Positions 48,422 through 60,030 of a stretch of 64,000 nt of DNA are shown here, one piece after another. The translations under genes and the position numbers were made by a program. The first letter of the stretch is position 1. Every line of letters starts with the position of its first letter. The stretch lies in assembly GCF_910591885.1 (NCBI RefSeq), contig NC_063275.1:21378501-21442500 (forward strand), read 5' to 3'. This stretch comes from Bombus terrestris. Its lineage: Eukaryota; Arthropoda; Insecta; Hymenoptera; Apidae. The notes beneath the pieces were generated by a model. That model had not been told where the DNA came from. It saw only the letters and a program-made list of their open reading frames with translations, and did no database searches.

Positions 48422-51400
48422 TGTTATCGGAAGAGAAATATTAAAATTTTGCCGAAAAATTTATTAGGTAGTAAATTGTAATTATTTTAAATGATAATGC
48501 AATTACGTGATAAATAATAGCTACTATCCAATTTTAACTGTGAAATTCAGTTGGACGACTTGCTTGCTTCATCATGGAATATTGTTCAATACGTTTTTAA
48601 CAAATAACAAGGAAATAACATTAATAATCGACAAAAGTTTGAAAAACTCGATCTCAGTCCACATCGTACAAGCCTAGACAGATATTTAACACGAAGCACA
48701 TCGATTACTAGACATTCCTCTTCTTTCAAATAGGATAATCAGAATCACAATTAACTCTCGTCAAATCAACTCCTCGTAAGAACACTATAACCAACTATCA
48801 TAAATTAGAACGCCATCCAAAGCACATGACGTCCAGTCTGAGAAGTCGTCAGGAGGATTAATCCTGCCCATAATAACCGTTAAACGGTTTCAGCGTTGGA
48901 TAAAAAGCGGGCGACTTTAATAACTTAATTTACACCTGGCATGATCGTTCTCGCAGCGAGATCTCCTTCAAAAGAAACGTAAGAAATCTGATAGCGAAGT
49001 CAACGGTTGCCACTTGCCTAAAAACGCCACGAGCGACTTGGAGCTTCTTCACGCCATCGAAATAGAGAGAAACTCGCGTCGCGGCGAGTAAATTGCGGTA
49101 ATCACGCGGCTGGATACCTGGAAGTGCAACAAGGGATCAACAAAAAGAGGAAACTCGCGGCCTAGAACGAGGGGAAGAAAAGTTGGTCCTCGGGGCAAAT
49201 AGAAAAGCAAGGAGACGAGCCAAATGGTTGGACAAGGCCCACAGGGCGGACAGAAATCATAGAAATTAACGTGTTGCTTGGCCAGCAAATGGGCAATTTT
49301 GCGCTAATAGCAAACATTTTCCGCGCCCGTTAAACGATGTCGTGATATCATGAATGTAAACGGAACATCGGCAACCGAGTCGTAATTCTTCCGTTTGCTC
49401 GTTAGCCGATAGCGTGCCATGCCTAAACCGTCGCGCGTCTTTAAACGCTGTTAATGATGTTTTCCAAGGTTCCTCCGTCTGATAGCCTTCAGCTACCTAC
49501 GCGAGGAATCGAACGGGATAGTTTGTTCCTTGCTTTTCTTCATCAAGGTAACAGAACAACGCGCGCGGCAAGATGTGTAAGCTTCGAGTTGTTGGATTGA
49601 GAAGTGCGTATTACAGAGGCGAGAAGATGGCTAGATAAAGAAATGCAGGTCTGGTTGGTTATTTATGTTAGACTTAATGCCATCATGAAGATAAGCACAT
49701 GTATTGACGGAAAGTACCACGTATAAAAATAATTCGCGAAACATTGCGTGACGTTGGCGTAAACGCAACGCAGAATACGATTGATCCCGAAAAGCCAAAA
49801 GCATAGCGCAAACCGATCGATCAACGTGAGAGCTTTTAAAATCTAAAAAGACCATACAGTATCGTGGGCGATAGCGAACAGCACTTCCCTTGCTCTTGTG
49901 CGGTTCATTAGTATCTTCCCATCTTGACGATGTTCTCGATCTTGACAAGTTTATCTTGATTCGATATGTAAGGTTTGAGTTATTGGAATGAAAAATATGT
50001 ACACACGTGGTTTAATTTTTGTTTGGTTCTTTTTCGACCTATCGATAAATCCGTAACTTTTTATATTGTGATAAGATGAAGACGCGATAAGATATGATAA
50101 GAGTACATGTTTGAACGAGCTCAACATTCGTAAACTACACTAACAAATGCATTAAACATTAGGAATAAAATTGCTGAATGTGAAAATAATTTCAGCCATC
50201 GAACAGACCGAAACGACGCGACGCGACGCGACGGATATTATTTCTCCATACGAGTATAGCAGATACTCGTGCATCTAAATCTCCCAAAAAGTCCATCCAT
50301 CAACCATTTTTTGCGCACCATCCATTACCATGAAAATTATACAGGATTTTTACATTCCACAAATAATCAATGCCACGATAACCAGATGAATTACTCGCAT
50401 AAATCGCGCGACCCTTCATGTTCGTTGTTCAATTAATCCGCATTAGACGATGGCGGAGGGAGTTTTCAGCGGAATAAATTGAGACGTTAAATGTATAAAT
50501 TAGAAAGTAACGATACACGATGCCATCGGCGTGATGTCCCGATAAATTGCATCCGTTTATCGGTCGCGACTAATAAATCCGTAGAACCACCTGTCCAATC
50601 TCAAGCAGATCTTATCGTTTCAGTTTAATAATATATTTTAATAATACATTAAAATTTTCTATCGATCTTCCCCTCTGCGTTATCGATCAAGCTGCACTTT
50701 GTTGCAGGCTGTAATTTTATCCCTTTTTTCGTTTTTGTGCAATTAACTACGGTTCGATCAATTTAAAAACGATCGTTTCATTCGGTGAAGTTGCCTGTTC
50801 AACCGGTGGATAAACGTCCGAGGGGAAAGGACGTGGATTTCCTCGTGTTTGCGACGGAAACCATGCGTGGAATCTCAGATACGAGGTTGGCACGTTGTTT
50901 GTCCCGCAGTGACTGATTTGCGGTATTCGCGAACACGTTTCTCGCAGGTTTGCGAGAGATTACGGATAAATGCAAGTTCCTTTGCCAAAAATACGGAATC
51001 AGCTACACGATAAACTGTGTAGCCCAGACGCGAACACGTCCCGTGATGAATCGTGCTTCTGAATGCTTCGGTATTTTCTTGTTGCCAGAAGCAATTCTTT
51101 TTTCGAAATATTTGTGAAACTGCTCGTGGGAGGAAATTTGCATAAGATCGATAGACAAAAGCGATAAATAAGCTCGCAACGGTTATTTGTCTCTCGACAA
51201 TCGAATACTAATCGTGTACTTATGTAATGAAATTAAGAAATTAATAAAAACTGGAATTGATTGGTGCGACTTCTAGAAGCCTCGTATGTTGGCAATAGAA
51301 AAGCGATTTGAAAATTAAAAAAATCTTCTTTTTCTTCTAAAATTGAAGCTTGCCAAAAATAATTCGAAGAATAAATAACGCCACGAAACCAGTATTATCG

Positions 51401-54400
51401 TCTAAGAAGAAATTAAACGGAATAGCAAATTACTTAATTAGCGGTCTCATTACCTCTGCTTAATTTTCATTCTTCGACTCCTATTCACGCTAGACATCTT
51501 AAATCAGCGAACGAAGAAGCTCGCCATCAGCAAGACGAATTATGGCTGAAAACCAGCATTTACCACCGTGAGTCAATAAATACACAGTCTCTTTCAGCGA
51601 CGACAACGAGAAGCAAAGTCCTTTAATTAGTAGCGGCTCGTCCTGGATTTTCTTTAAAAACAACAAAAATAAGAATAATCGAAAAAGGAAGAAACTAAAA
51701 AGGAAAACGCTGCAGTCGAAGCAGATATATTATAGAAGAAAAGAGAAAGCATTCTTTGAAGCGTCGTTTCCGGAGATGCAGCCGTCTGACAGACAGAAAA
51801 GGCAGCCTCGGGATTCAGCTTAATATCACGAGTTTCCTTTCACACTCGTCCAGTGGGACGTTCTCATGCGGAGAGTGAAAAACGAGTAATTCTTTTATCG
51901 CAATATCCTGGCGGAGCTGAGCGAGAAACGCGACGAAACGAGGGTTGCGGTGGCTAGAGGGTGGAGGCATAGAAAGATACGGGAAAAGGCCGGCTAAAAG
52001 GTAGATACGGTGGCTGGCAAGTTCGCCAACTTTAATACCTCAAGTTTTCTCGCACGTATCTGCTCCTCCTTCGCTTCCTTCTCTACGTTTGCCTCGTTTT
52101 TATACTGCGTAGACAGCCACGTTGAATTGGAAATGTGTATATTACCGCGATATGCAGATTGCTGGATGTTTGTGAACGTTTTCGATGCTGTTTAGTGCGT
52201 GGATGAAGTTTTATAAGATGAAATATCGATAGGGTTGTAAGTGTAGGTATAAAGGATAAGAATATCGTCCAAATTTTTATAGTTCCTCATGTAATAGTTC
52301 GATAGTAGTATTGCTATGAGAAGAACGTTTCTTTCGTGCTATTTATAGTGTTTATAAAAATTTATAAAAGTTAGGAAGACTGGTATTGATATTAAAATCA
52401 TCATAGAATTAAACTAACAGAACATTTTGTCAAAAAATCGTCAGGAACTCTTGAACAAGAAGTTCTACTCAGAACCTACACCCCCGTTTACAGGTATGAG
52501 AACAACCCCTGGTTTCATATTAGATGTGATAATTAATTTAGATTATGAAAGAAATGACCGATCGATTATAGTTTTGCAAAAATGCGTAGAAACTCTGTTT
52601 ATAAAAGTTACAGAAGGAACTGTTGCAACACGAGCAATTATTAATTATTTTGATGTGTTGACTGCCATAATGTACGGATTGCGCGCGAAATTCAGAAACG
52701 TTTACCTAATATAAATGGAAACTTAGGAATGAACAGGAACGAATAAAATATAAAAATTACATATGAATTTCGTATACATGTTAAAAATCTCTAACTATCT
52801 GCGTGCAAGTTCAAAATAAATAATAATTTCTAAACGTTTTAATAATTCCCTAATAGTTTTTATTATTTATCTCACTTTTTGTAAGCGTCTTAGTATCTAC
52901 GAACGTGTATATACACGTTATATTCTCATTCAAACTGACATCAAACTCCTGGATCTAAGCCAAAGTCCGAGTTACACATCTTCTGATCGACGTCGATCCA
53001 TCACAGTCACAGATCCAATAAAAACCCGCATATCCACCCCTCATCGCCCCTTTTACGCCATACGACACGCATCAATAGCAGACGCAAGAACAACGCATTC
53101 GCCAGAAAGAAAACGAAAAAGAAACGAACAAACGAAGAAGACTAAACGGTAGGAAGAAAGAGGTTGCTGGCAGGTTCGAAAGAGAGAAGCCGCGTGGAGA
53201 GGCAGGAGTTGGAAAGAAGCGAGGGCCCGCCGCTTCAAAGGACTATAAAAGGCTTAATCCTGGCGGCAGGAGTTATGTACGCTTAGAAGGGACGCAGATA
53301 GAATTGCGGTGGTTTATAGACGCCGTGCCCTCCGGTATATTGCAATGTGGTTAGCGTCCTCATCCTCCTTGTCCTCCTTCGTCCTCCGTAGCCGTGCCTC
53401 CTCCACCTCTTCCACCTCTTCTTCTCGTTCGTGGGGTGCGCCGACAATGTGACATGCAATATGGTAATCACCGTGGAACGCTCCGGGGCCCTATGTGGAT
53501 GCTGGACGTCGTGGCGCGGCCTCTGAATAGACTTCCCGGGGCTCACGGGAAAGGAAGTACGACAGGCCAACGACATACGTCCCCTTCTTGTCCCCGCCGC
53601 CCTCCGTCTACGCTTCGTGGCACACGCGGCGTATGAATCACTGGCAATTTTTTCGTACCGGCGAATTGCTTTCCTTCGCTACTCGAAAGATACCAATTTT
53701 TGGTTACACGGAAACATTTTGATATTTGGCTTGGTATAGATAAGGCTATGTACGTTGAGTGCGAGTTCTGACGAACCAGAGCAACATTTTTCTTCCTCGT
53801 CTCAGGATATACAGTTGAACTAATTACTAAAATTGCGCAGCAAAAGCACTAAAAAATATATTATATTCGGTGCAAGGCAGCTATTATTATTTTCATTTGA
53901 CAATCTAAGGGAAACAGATTTTTATCTATATATTTAGATATTATTTATTATTTATTTTATACATATATTTTATCTTCAAGGTCAGTGGTTATCAGAAAAT
54001 GGCCAGTCATACGTACACAGACACAAACGCGCACTTGCACTAAATCAAGGTAGTATTTGAACATATCCTACGAAACTTTTGCGACTATATTTCAACTACA
54101 CACGACTATGTTTCGTATGGCACACATAACATATTGGTAAAAGGTGTCTGCAATTGTTCGAAGCCAAAACTTCCTTCAACCTATATAAATGTCGTAATCG
54201 AGCGTAGCAGACAAAAGGGATGGTAGCGCGTATGGCCGCGCCCCCTTGCCTAATACGAAATTTCTATTTGCCTCGGAAGTGGAAGCCAGCGAATGGTTAA
54301 CGATGTATATTTTCCACATTCCGATGAGTAAGGCTGCACGCGACGCATTGATCAGCCTCCTTTGTGCGTTTTCGCGAGCAGACCGCAAAGGAAAAACGAC

Positions 54401-54816
54401 GATATCGGTTGGCCGTCATCTATCCTTTTACAGTACAATCGCCGGCGCCGCGCAAAAATTAAAAGGAAGTCTCTTAATTCGTGTACCATAATTTTTCATC
54501 GGTGGCGAGGACCGCCAGTAAAACGAACAATCGCGTATCCGGGATCCGAGCAACGCCACCGACCACGACAATGGGAAGGCGTTCCCGGAAAGTCCGCGGA
54601 AAGCAAGCACGCGACACGAGCTTCGAACAGACAACGCGTAAGTACTTACTTATACGCCATCTGCGTATGTACGTTCCTGGGTACACGTGGTGCGTGAATC
54701 ACGGGACATTTGTAGCCGCCAGTGTGTTACGTTTCTCCGACGATCGCGACCACACGAATATCCAAGAATGCGAGTCTCTTGACTAATTACGCTGATATAC
54801 TTAACGATGTATAATA
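48422..54816. other. Non-coding stretch with several GC-rich islands
   Basis: Islands at about 48830-49600, 50730-51060, 51770-52010, 53000-53640 and 54230-54780 alternate with AT-rich DNA. A short ACGCG repeat lies at 50216-50233. Open frames (49631-49948 -, 52427-52714 +, 53394-53636 +, 54362-54697 +) overlap on both strands or lack an ATG and show no domain. A GTAAGT at about 54638 follows one of these frames but no matching acceptor and domain were found. No gene is called. Confidence 0.45.
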
Positions 54817-54841
54817 TTAGGTTGGCGCGTATGAAATACAC
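54817..54841 (+). mobile_element. Possible solo mariner-type terminal repeat
   Basis: TTAGGTTGGCGCGTATGAAA follows TA and resembles mariner termini of the TTAGGTTGGTGCA type. A weaker look-alike (AAGGTAGGTGCATAAATATT) lies about 290 bases downstream in the same orientation, at 55108. No inverted partner or transposase frame was found between or beyond them. Confidence 0.3.
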
Positions 54842-55652
54842 TTTCTTTGGAAATTAAATTTAACGGATCGATAAGAAACATTACCACGTTCGTAGGATTG
54901 TATTATTTTAAATTAAAATGAACAGTGAAATGTAGAAGTAACGTTGTACTACTACAATTCTACACCATCTGGTTTATATCGAGTGTTGTGTATATTTTAC
55001 ACATTCGTTATGTGATCTCATCGACGACGAATAACAGCGTCGAATGTATTAAATGTTGTCCTATCATCGATTATAAATATACCATTTTTATATTTATTTA
55101 CTATAATAAGGTAGGTGCATAAATATTGAATTTTACGAAGATCTCAGTAGACATTAGCAATAATCAGAGTATTCTTACGATCTCTTTGATAATTATCGAT
55201 TACGTTTGTCATATATTCGTTATATTAAGATTATGAATAAGCGAAATGATTCTGTCATTTCTTTACATGATTTTAGGCTTAGATATGAGTTTATATTCCA
55301 TCTGGATAATAACGTATTGCATGATTATTGTACAAGAAACTGTAAATAAGTTTAATCGAATAATTTTTTAATTCTAGAAGTGATAATCCGTACGACTTTG
55401 AAATAATGAAACATATAACTATTGCGATTAGCTGTGAAAGAAGTAGAATAAAGTTAGTCCATGTCAGACAGATCGAAAATATTGATTAAATCAGTCTAGT
55501 AGATGGTTATAAATCCACGAAACAATTGATCATTGATATATATTTATCTGATAAAATTCATCTAATCTATATACGTATGATATATGTATATTCAAAAGTC
55601 TTTTTACGGCAACTGTTTTTTAAAGTTTCTTTTATCCGCCATTAGATGAATT
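54842..55652. other. AT-rich stretch upstream of the TECPR1 relic
   Basis: No gene recognised. The last 80 bases may include eroded codons of the TECPR1 copy: around 55600-55652 the reading frame shifts and a TGA falls at 55647-55649. Confidence 0.4.
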
Positions 55653-56073
55653 CATGTATTATACTTGGGTCTGGAGTTTAAACAATTATCAGACGTACCA
55701 CATTTTATGTGGGCTATAGGTGGCGATCGTCAAGTTCATGTACACGTGCATGGCTTAGATTTACCTATAAGAATCAAAGAAGAAATATATGAAAATGAAG
55801 TATGTTTAAAATGTCGTTGAAAAACTGGTGATTACAATTATGCTTACATGTAATATTTATTCAGATTTTAATCAAATACAATATTTACGGCGTTGGCTTC
55901 CTTTAGAAGGATTTAATGGGAGATTATTATCTACAGATAGGTATAATTTTTCTAATCAAGATGGTACAGTTGACCGTAGCAGAGATAAAGTAAGATTGCC
56001 ATCCATGGCTTGGCAATGGGAAGATGATTGGCAAATAGAAACTACATCAGATGGCCAACCGTTGGATCATGAT
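55653..56073 (+). pseudogene. TECPR1: TECPR1-like gene fragment, two exons with intron
   Basis: The exon at 55653-55799 reads YLGLEFKQLSDVPHFMWAIG, then DRQVHVHVHGLDLPIRIKEE and IYENE, ending at a GTATGT donor. A 91-bp intron follows (55800-55890). The exon at 55891-56073 reads RWLPLEGFNGRLLSTDRYNF, then SNQDGTVDRS, RLPSMAWQWEDDW and DGQPLDHD, ending at a GTAAAT donor. This follows the N-terminal region of tectonin beta-propeller repeat protein 1 (LEFK, PIR, EEAYEN, RW, LPS, WEWESDW in the human protein), a lysosome- and phagophore-linked protein. Both junctions are phase 0. The acceptor reads TTTACGG in place of TTTACAG; a TGA lies just upstream; the expected next exon (GWTYAxDFP) is not found downstream. 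Coding is otherwise unbroken. It is best read as a recent partial genomic duplicate; an intact gene with distant exons is less likely. Confidence 0.8.
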
Positions 56074-57735
56074 GTAAATATGATAAAATTTCTTTAAATA
56101 ATCATCCGAATTAGATTCTCAAATTTAAAGGGAAGAACCGTACCCTATATAAACAAAACCACGGATTTATCAAATACAAGCGTACTAAATACAAGTGTAA
56201 TTCATCGTTTATAAAGTACCAGTTTATAAGGTATTAAAGACTCTTTATACCAGGTAATTGCAAAAAAGAAAAAACTCTAGATCTCCGTGACCGACGTGCA
56301 ATTGTTCGCGTAGTGGAATATCACGCGGCGAATCATTTCTAAGATGTTGCTGGCGATGTCGCAATGACGGATTTACCTCATCCACCAGCACGACATTTAG
56401 ATCGAAAGTCCATCGAATGATCTCGTCTCAGGATGATTAATTCGACTCATTACCAGTGAGTAATCACTATTATTATCCACGTGTTCTATGTAGCCCGGTT
56501 TTGTTCGCCCACGAACCTAGCTGGACCAGTGCACGCAATAGTACGGAAAATGGTGTTTGCGAAATCGATCAGGAAGAACTAGCCTTTCACGGGAATCCGT
56601 CTGATAGACGAGACCTGATCAAACGCACGCGTGATTCTTAGAAGAAACATCGTTAACTGAAAAACTATTGGCGACGCAAACTGACGATGTTAAGTACAAG
56701 AAATTTCGTGTTTTGGCAAAATTTTTACTCTTCTCATGAAACACTCAAAGACAGAACGGAAATGATACATGAAGAAGAGACGAGAAAGGAAGATAGGCAT
56801 GAAACAACTACATTGTCAAATATAAATTCCTAGATTTTTAGAGATTTTTGTACGTGTTCTTCACAAAGTTTATGGATAAAGTAAAAATGACGCATAGAAT
56901 AAAACACGAAGAAGAAAAAGATACCTTAAAAAAACATTCGTCGAGCAACCATCAAACATCGAAGAGAGAAACGATATGAAACGATACTGAAACGACTGTA
57001 AGCAATTTTATTACTATGAAAATATTTTCGTGAATTGGAAACGTAAAAGTTGATTAATCGCAGTATAACAACGTAAACGTCATTTTTAGATTTCTGTAAT
57101 TTTCGATCATAGAATCAAATATACGAACATCCCTTTGTCAAAGGAAAGATTAAATTTTGATAATTAGGATGTAAATAAATCAATAAAAAATTATTTTGCG
57201 CGCTTGATTACTTAATAGCTTAATTAATATTACGACAAAATTATGGAGCAACATTACCAGATAAGCAATATATGTACATGGAAAAGGAAAAAGCACAAAA
57301 AAATTTCATGTATGTCTGTGTCTATTTGTAGCAACATAATAACAAGATATAACGTTATAATAAAATATTTACGATGAATATAAACATTTCAATTCTTGTA
57401 ATACACCTTAATACGTTATAAACTCCTAATGCCCGTCCAGTTTACTATACACGAGCCGTGCACGATGACGATGGGAGGGTACACATACGCGTTTCTGAAG
57501 GATGATTCTGCGTTTCGTAATAGCCTTTCGAGACCTGTCACACTACGCCACGTGTACGGCTAAATTTATTTGCTTCTGTTCGTCGTATATTGTACGGAAA
57601 CAAATGATTGTCATTATAGGTGTAGAATTGCCTTATTGTCTTTGAGCATGAAAAAAAGATTCGACCGATGGGATTAATGGACTAGGAGTTGATCTCTGAT
57701 CTTTCGTTTGTCGGATAGTCACTCTATTAGTTAGA
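56074..57735. other. Non-coding stretch
   Basis: Starts with what would be TECPR1 intron sequence. A GC-richer patch at 56280-56640 contains a 61-codon frame without a domain. The rest is AT-rich. Confidence 0.45.
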
Positions 57736-57997
57736 CTATTCGTTTACGACCTCCATTGTTCGAAATGATAGAAAGATATTCTTATTCAAGTAAGAGAATT
57801 TCTTTTCATAATGGGAATTTAAGCTTTCGATGTTCGAATACGTAGGTGTGGTTTCCCAGTATGTGATAAATGGCCTATCTGTACATTTTATAGTTGCTTT
57901 TGTCAGCCAAATAGATTGTTTATTGTAAATACACAATTTGATTACATTGACTTTTATGTTAGAGGCAGATGGATTATCAATGTCCAATGTAATATTT
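57736..57997 (-). CDS. Candidate exon with strong acceptor, unidentified
   Basis: On the minus strand a good acceptor (CTCAGTTTCCCGTTGCAG) is followed by an open frame running about 86 codons to a TAG at 57736-57738. The beginning, NITLDIDNPSASNIKVNVIK then LCIYNKQSIWLTK, alternates hydrophobic and polar residues like beta-strands and faintly resembles arrestin-type folds; this is a weak impression only. There is no ATG near the acceptor, so it would be an internal or terminal exon. No convincing donor is seen, so a last exon ending at the TAG is the simplest model. The later half is lower in quality and may be chance. Confidence 0.3.
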
Positions 57998-58677
57998 CTG
58001 CAACGGGAAACTGAGCATAGTTCAGACTATGAAAACAAGTTTCACTTCCATGAAATATATGTACAGGTTTTGTATGTAAACTAAGAATATTTTTATAAAA
58101 GGATAAAAAAATCCATTATACACGAAAAGGCATATCAAATACTGATCGCGAATGTTGTAGAAAGTTTACGAAGCTTATTTTACAAAATTTTCTGTGTACC
58201 AATAAATAAGAAACTCCCACGTACTAAGAATTATCGTATCCTACTTCTACTAATCTTTCAATTAATTTGAAAAGAATAGGATTCGATAAAGAATCAACGA
58301 TTAATTCTTACGAGTATTTTCGTATTGTAAAAATGGACAGTCATTTAACGTATAAATAAAACAGCAACTAAAACCGCAAATTTACGTTTATTAATGAACA
58401 ATCTTCAAACCCTAATTGCTTCGTAAATCATATCACCTTCCTGTACTCGTGTACGAAGCAACGATATGGTCTATTAGACATACAGCGTAAACGAAAAGGC
58501 CTCTTGTCACTAGCTGTCATCGATCGACGAAACTCGTCGAGTACCTGTGTCCCGGTAGAACACACGAAGCCAGAACACAAAAGTCCCGTTGCGGCCGCTG
58601 AGGAGCGCGTAAGTCCTTTAAGCGTACTTAGAATAACAGAGCACAGGGGTCAGAAGCACTTAAAGGAGCGTGACTGG

Positions 58678-58696
58678 AGATGAATTTATAATGACC
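58678..58696. repeat. 19-bp direct repeat, first copy
   Basis: AGATGAATTTATAATGACC, repeated exactly at 58992-59010. The 295 bases between lack a poly-A tail or inverted ends. Confidence 0.7.
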
Positions 58697-58991
58697 TCCT
58701 GACATGCAACAAGAGGCATCGCTTCCGCAGAAATTCACCAGAGATTATCCAACTCTCCGTTGCTCGAACGCAACAAGATCAAACGGCGGCCGGTTTGAAA
58801 TCGTTCGTCCGATTCCTCCAGCTCGAACACGCTCGCGGAAGTACGTCTCACTTTCTCTCTCTCTCGCTCTCTATCTCCCTCCAACGAAATAAACAAGAGA
58901 AAACAAGCAAGACAAAAAGAACATCCGAACGATCGAATCGCGCGAGCCATCCAACCGTTGCATCGTCGTCGACCACCATAACCGTGATCGA

Positions 58992-59010
58992 AGATGAATT
59001 TATAATGACC
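58992..59010. repeat. 19-bp direct repeat, second copy
   Basis: Exact second copy of AGATGAATTTATAATGACC, 314 bases after the first. Confidence 0.7.
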
Positions 59011-60030
59011 AACGAACGCGTAGCGGTTGACCACGTGGACCTAGGCGGAGAGGAATAGCTCCCAAGGGAGGATGTATCGCGATGATCCCGAGAGACCGAG
59101 ATCCTCTTTAGCAGAGAACAACTCTCCGCTAAAGTCAGTCTTTGCTCGCGAAGCTTTGTGGCTCCTATACGCAAGATCAGATTCATACAAATGCAATCAC
59201 GACGTAGAAGTCGCGGCAGATGAGACTTCGATGCGGCCTGGCGTACGCTCGCGAGACGACCGCGCTGACTGATCGTGCGCATTTTTCAGCGGCTCACGCG
59301 GTGCGAGATCCAATCGCGTATTAACGTCGACACGACCGGAACACCCGTGGTCCGATTCGCCGACGATGCACCGGCTGCCCGATTTACCCAAGCGCAGTCC
59401 CATCGCGGACGTGTGTGCATGCGAAAGGGCCCGGTGCACGCGATGAACGTAGATTGCACCGGCTACCGCAACTAGGTTGGGCTTCCTAGCTTTCTGGAAA
59501 TTTCTTGTTTGCGGTGGATTGATAATCTTTTCACGGCAGTCAGGGTTGACCAGAGTAGATAAAAAGGATTTAGATATTATAATCTGCAGTGCGTGCGCGT
59601 GATATATGTTACAATTTTATCAAAAGGAAAGAACTGGAATTATTAAAATAATTAATTCCATAAATTGAAAAATGGAAGAAAGTTGATAATAGGAACACTA
59701 TATTCGATGACAGATTAAAACAATGGCGATCAACTGGATAAATTATTTAAAAAGATATCAAAATGCACCTATTTTCAATTTGTAACGTCATTCGTGTAAA
59801 AAATTGTCGCTTCTGTCGATAATTCTAGCGCTTCCATCTCAATGAATAACTTACGTTCAGATAAAATCCTAAGATTTCAAAACGTCTTTAAAAACTGATG
59901 TTTAAATTTTTCAAAATGTGTCATTCATTTATTTACCAAATCGATATATTTTAGCACGTTTCGCGAAACAAAAATTTCTTTCATAAATCGAAGTTTTCCT
60001 TTCCACATAAAAGCAAGTGGATTCGATTTT

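Larger units (their letters stand above)
57998..60030. other. Non-coding stretch with a large GC-rich island
   Basis: An island at 58480-59480 has high CpG content, a CT-rich patch at 58848-58880, a GTAAGT donor-like site at 58609 and several overlapping open frames on both strands (58795-59058 +, 58848-59282 -, 59197-59439 -), none with a domain. It could hold a promoter and untranslated exon. The 59480-60030 part is AT-rich. Confidence 0.4.

Noticed and set aside
52427..52714. 95-codon frame with ordinary amino-acid composition
   Set aside because: Starts at TTG after an in-frame TAA, AT-rich codons, no family recognised and no acceptor that clearly fits.
56456..56641. Open frame considered as a further TECPR1 exon
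   Set aside because: Its peptide does not match the expected GWTYAxDFP continuation or any part of that protein that I know.
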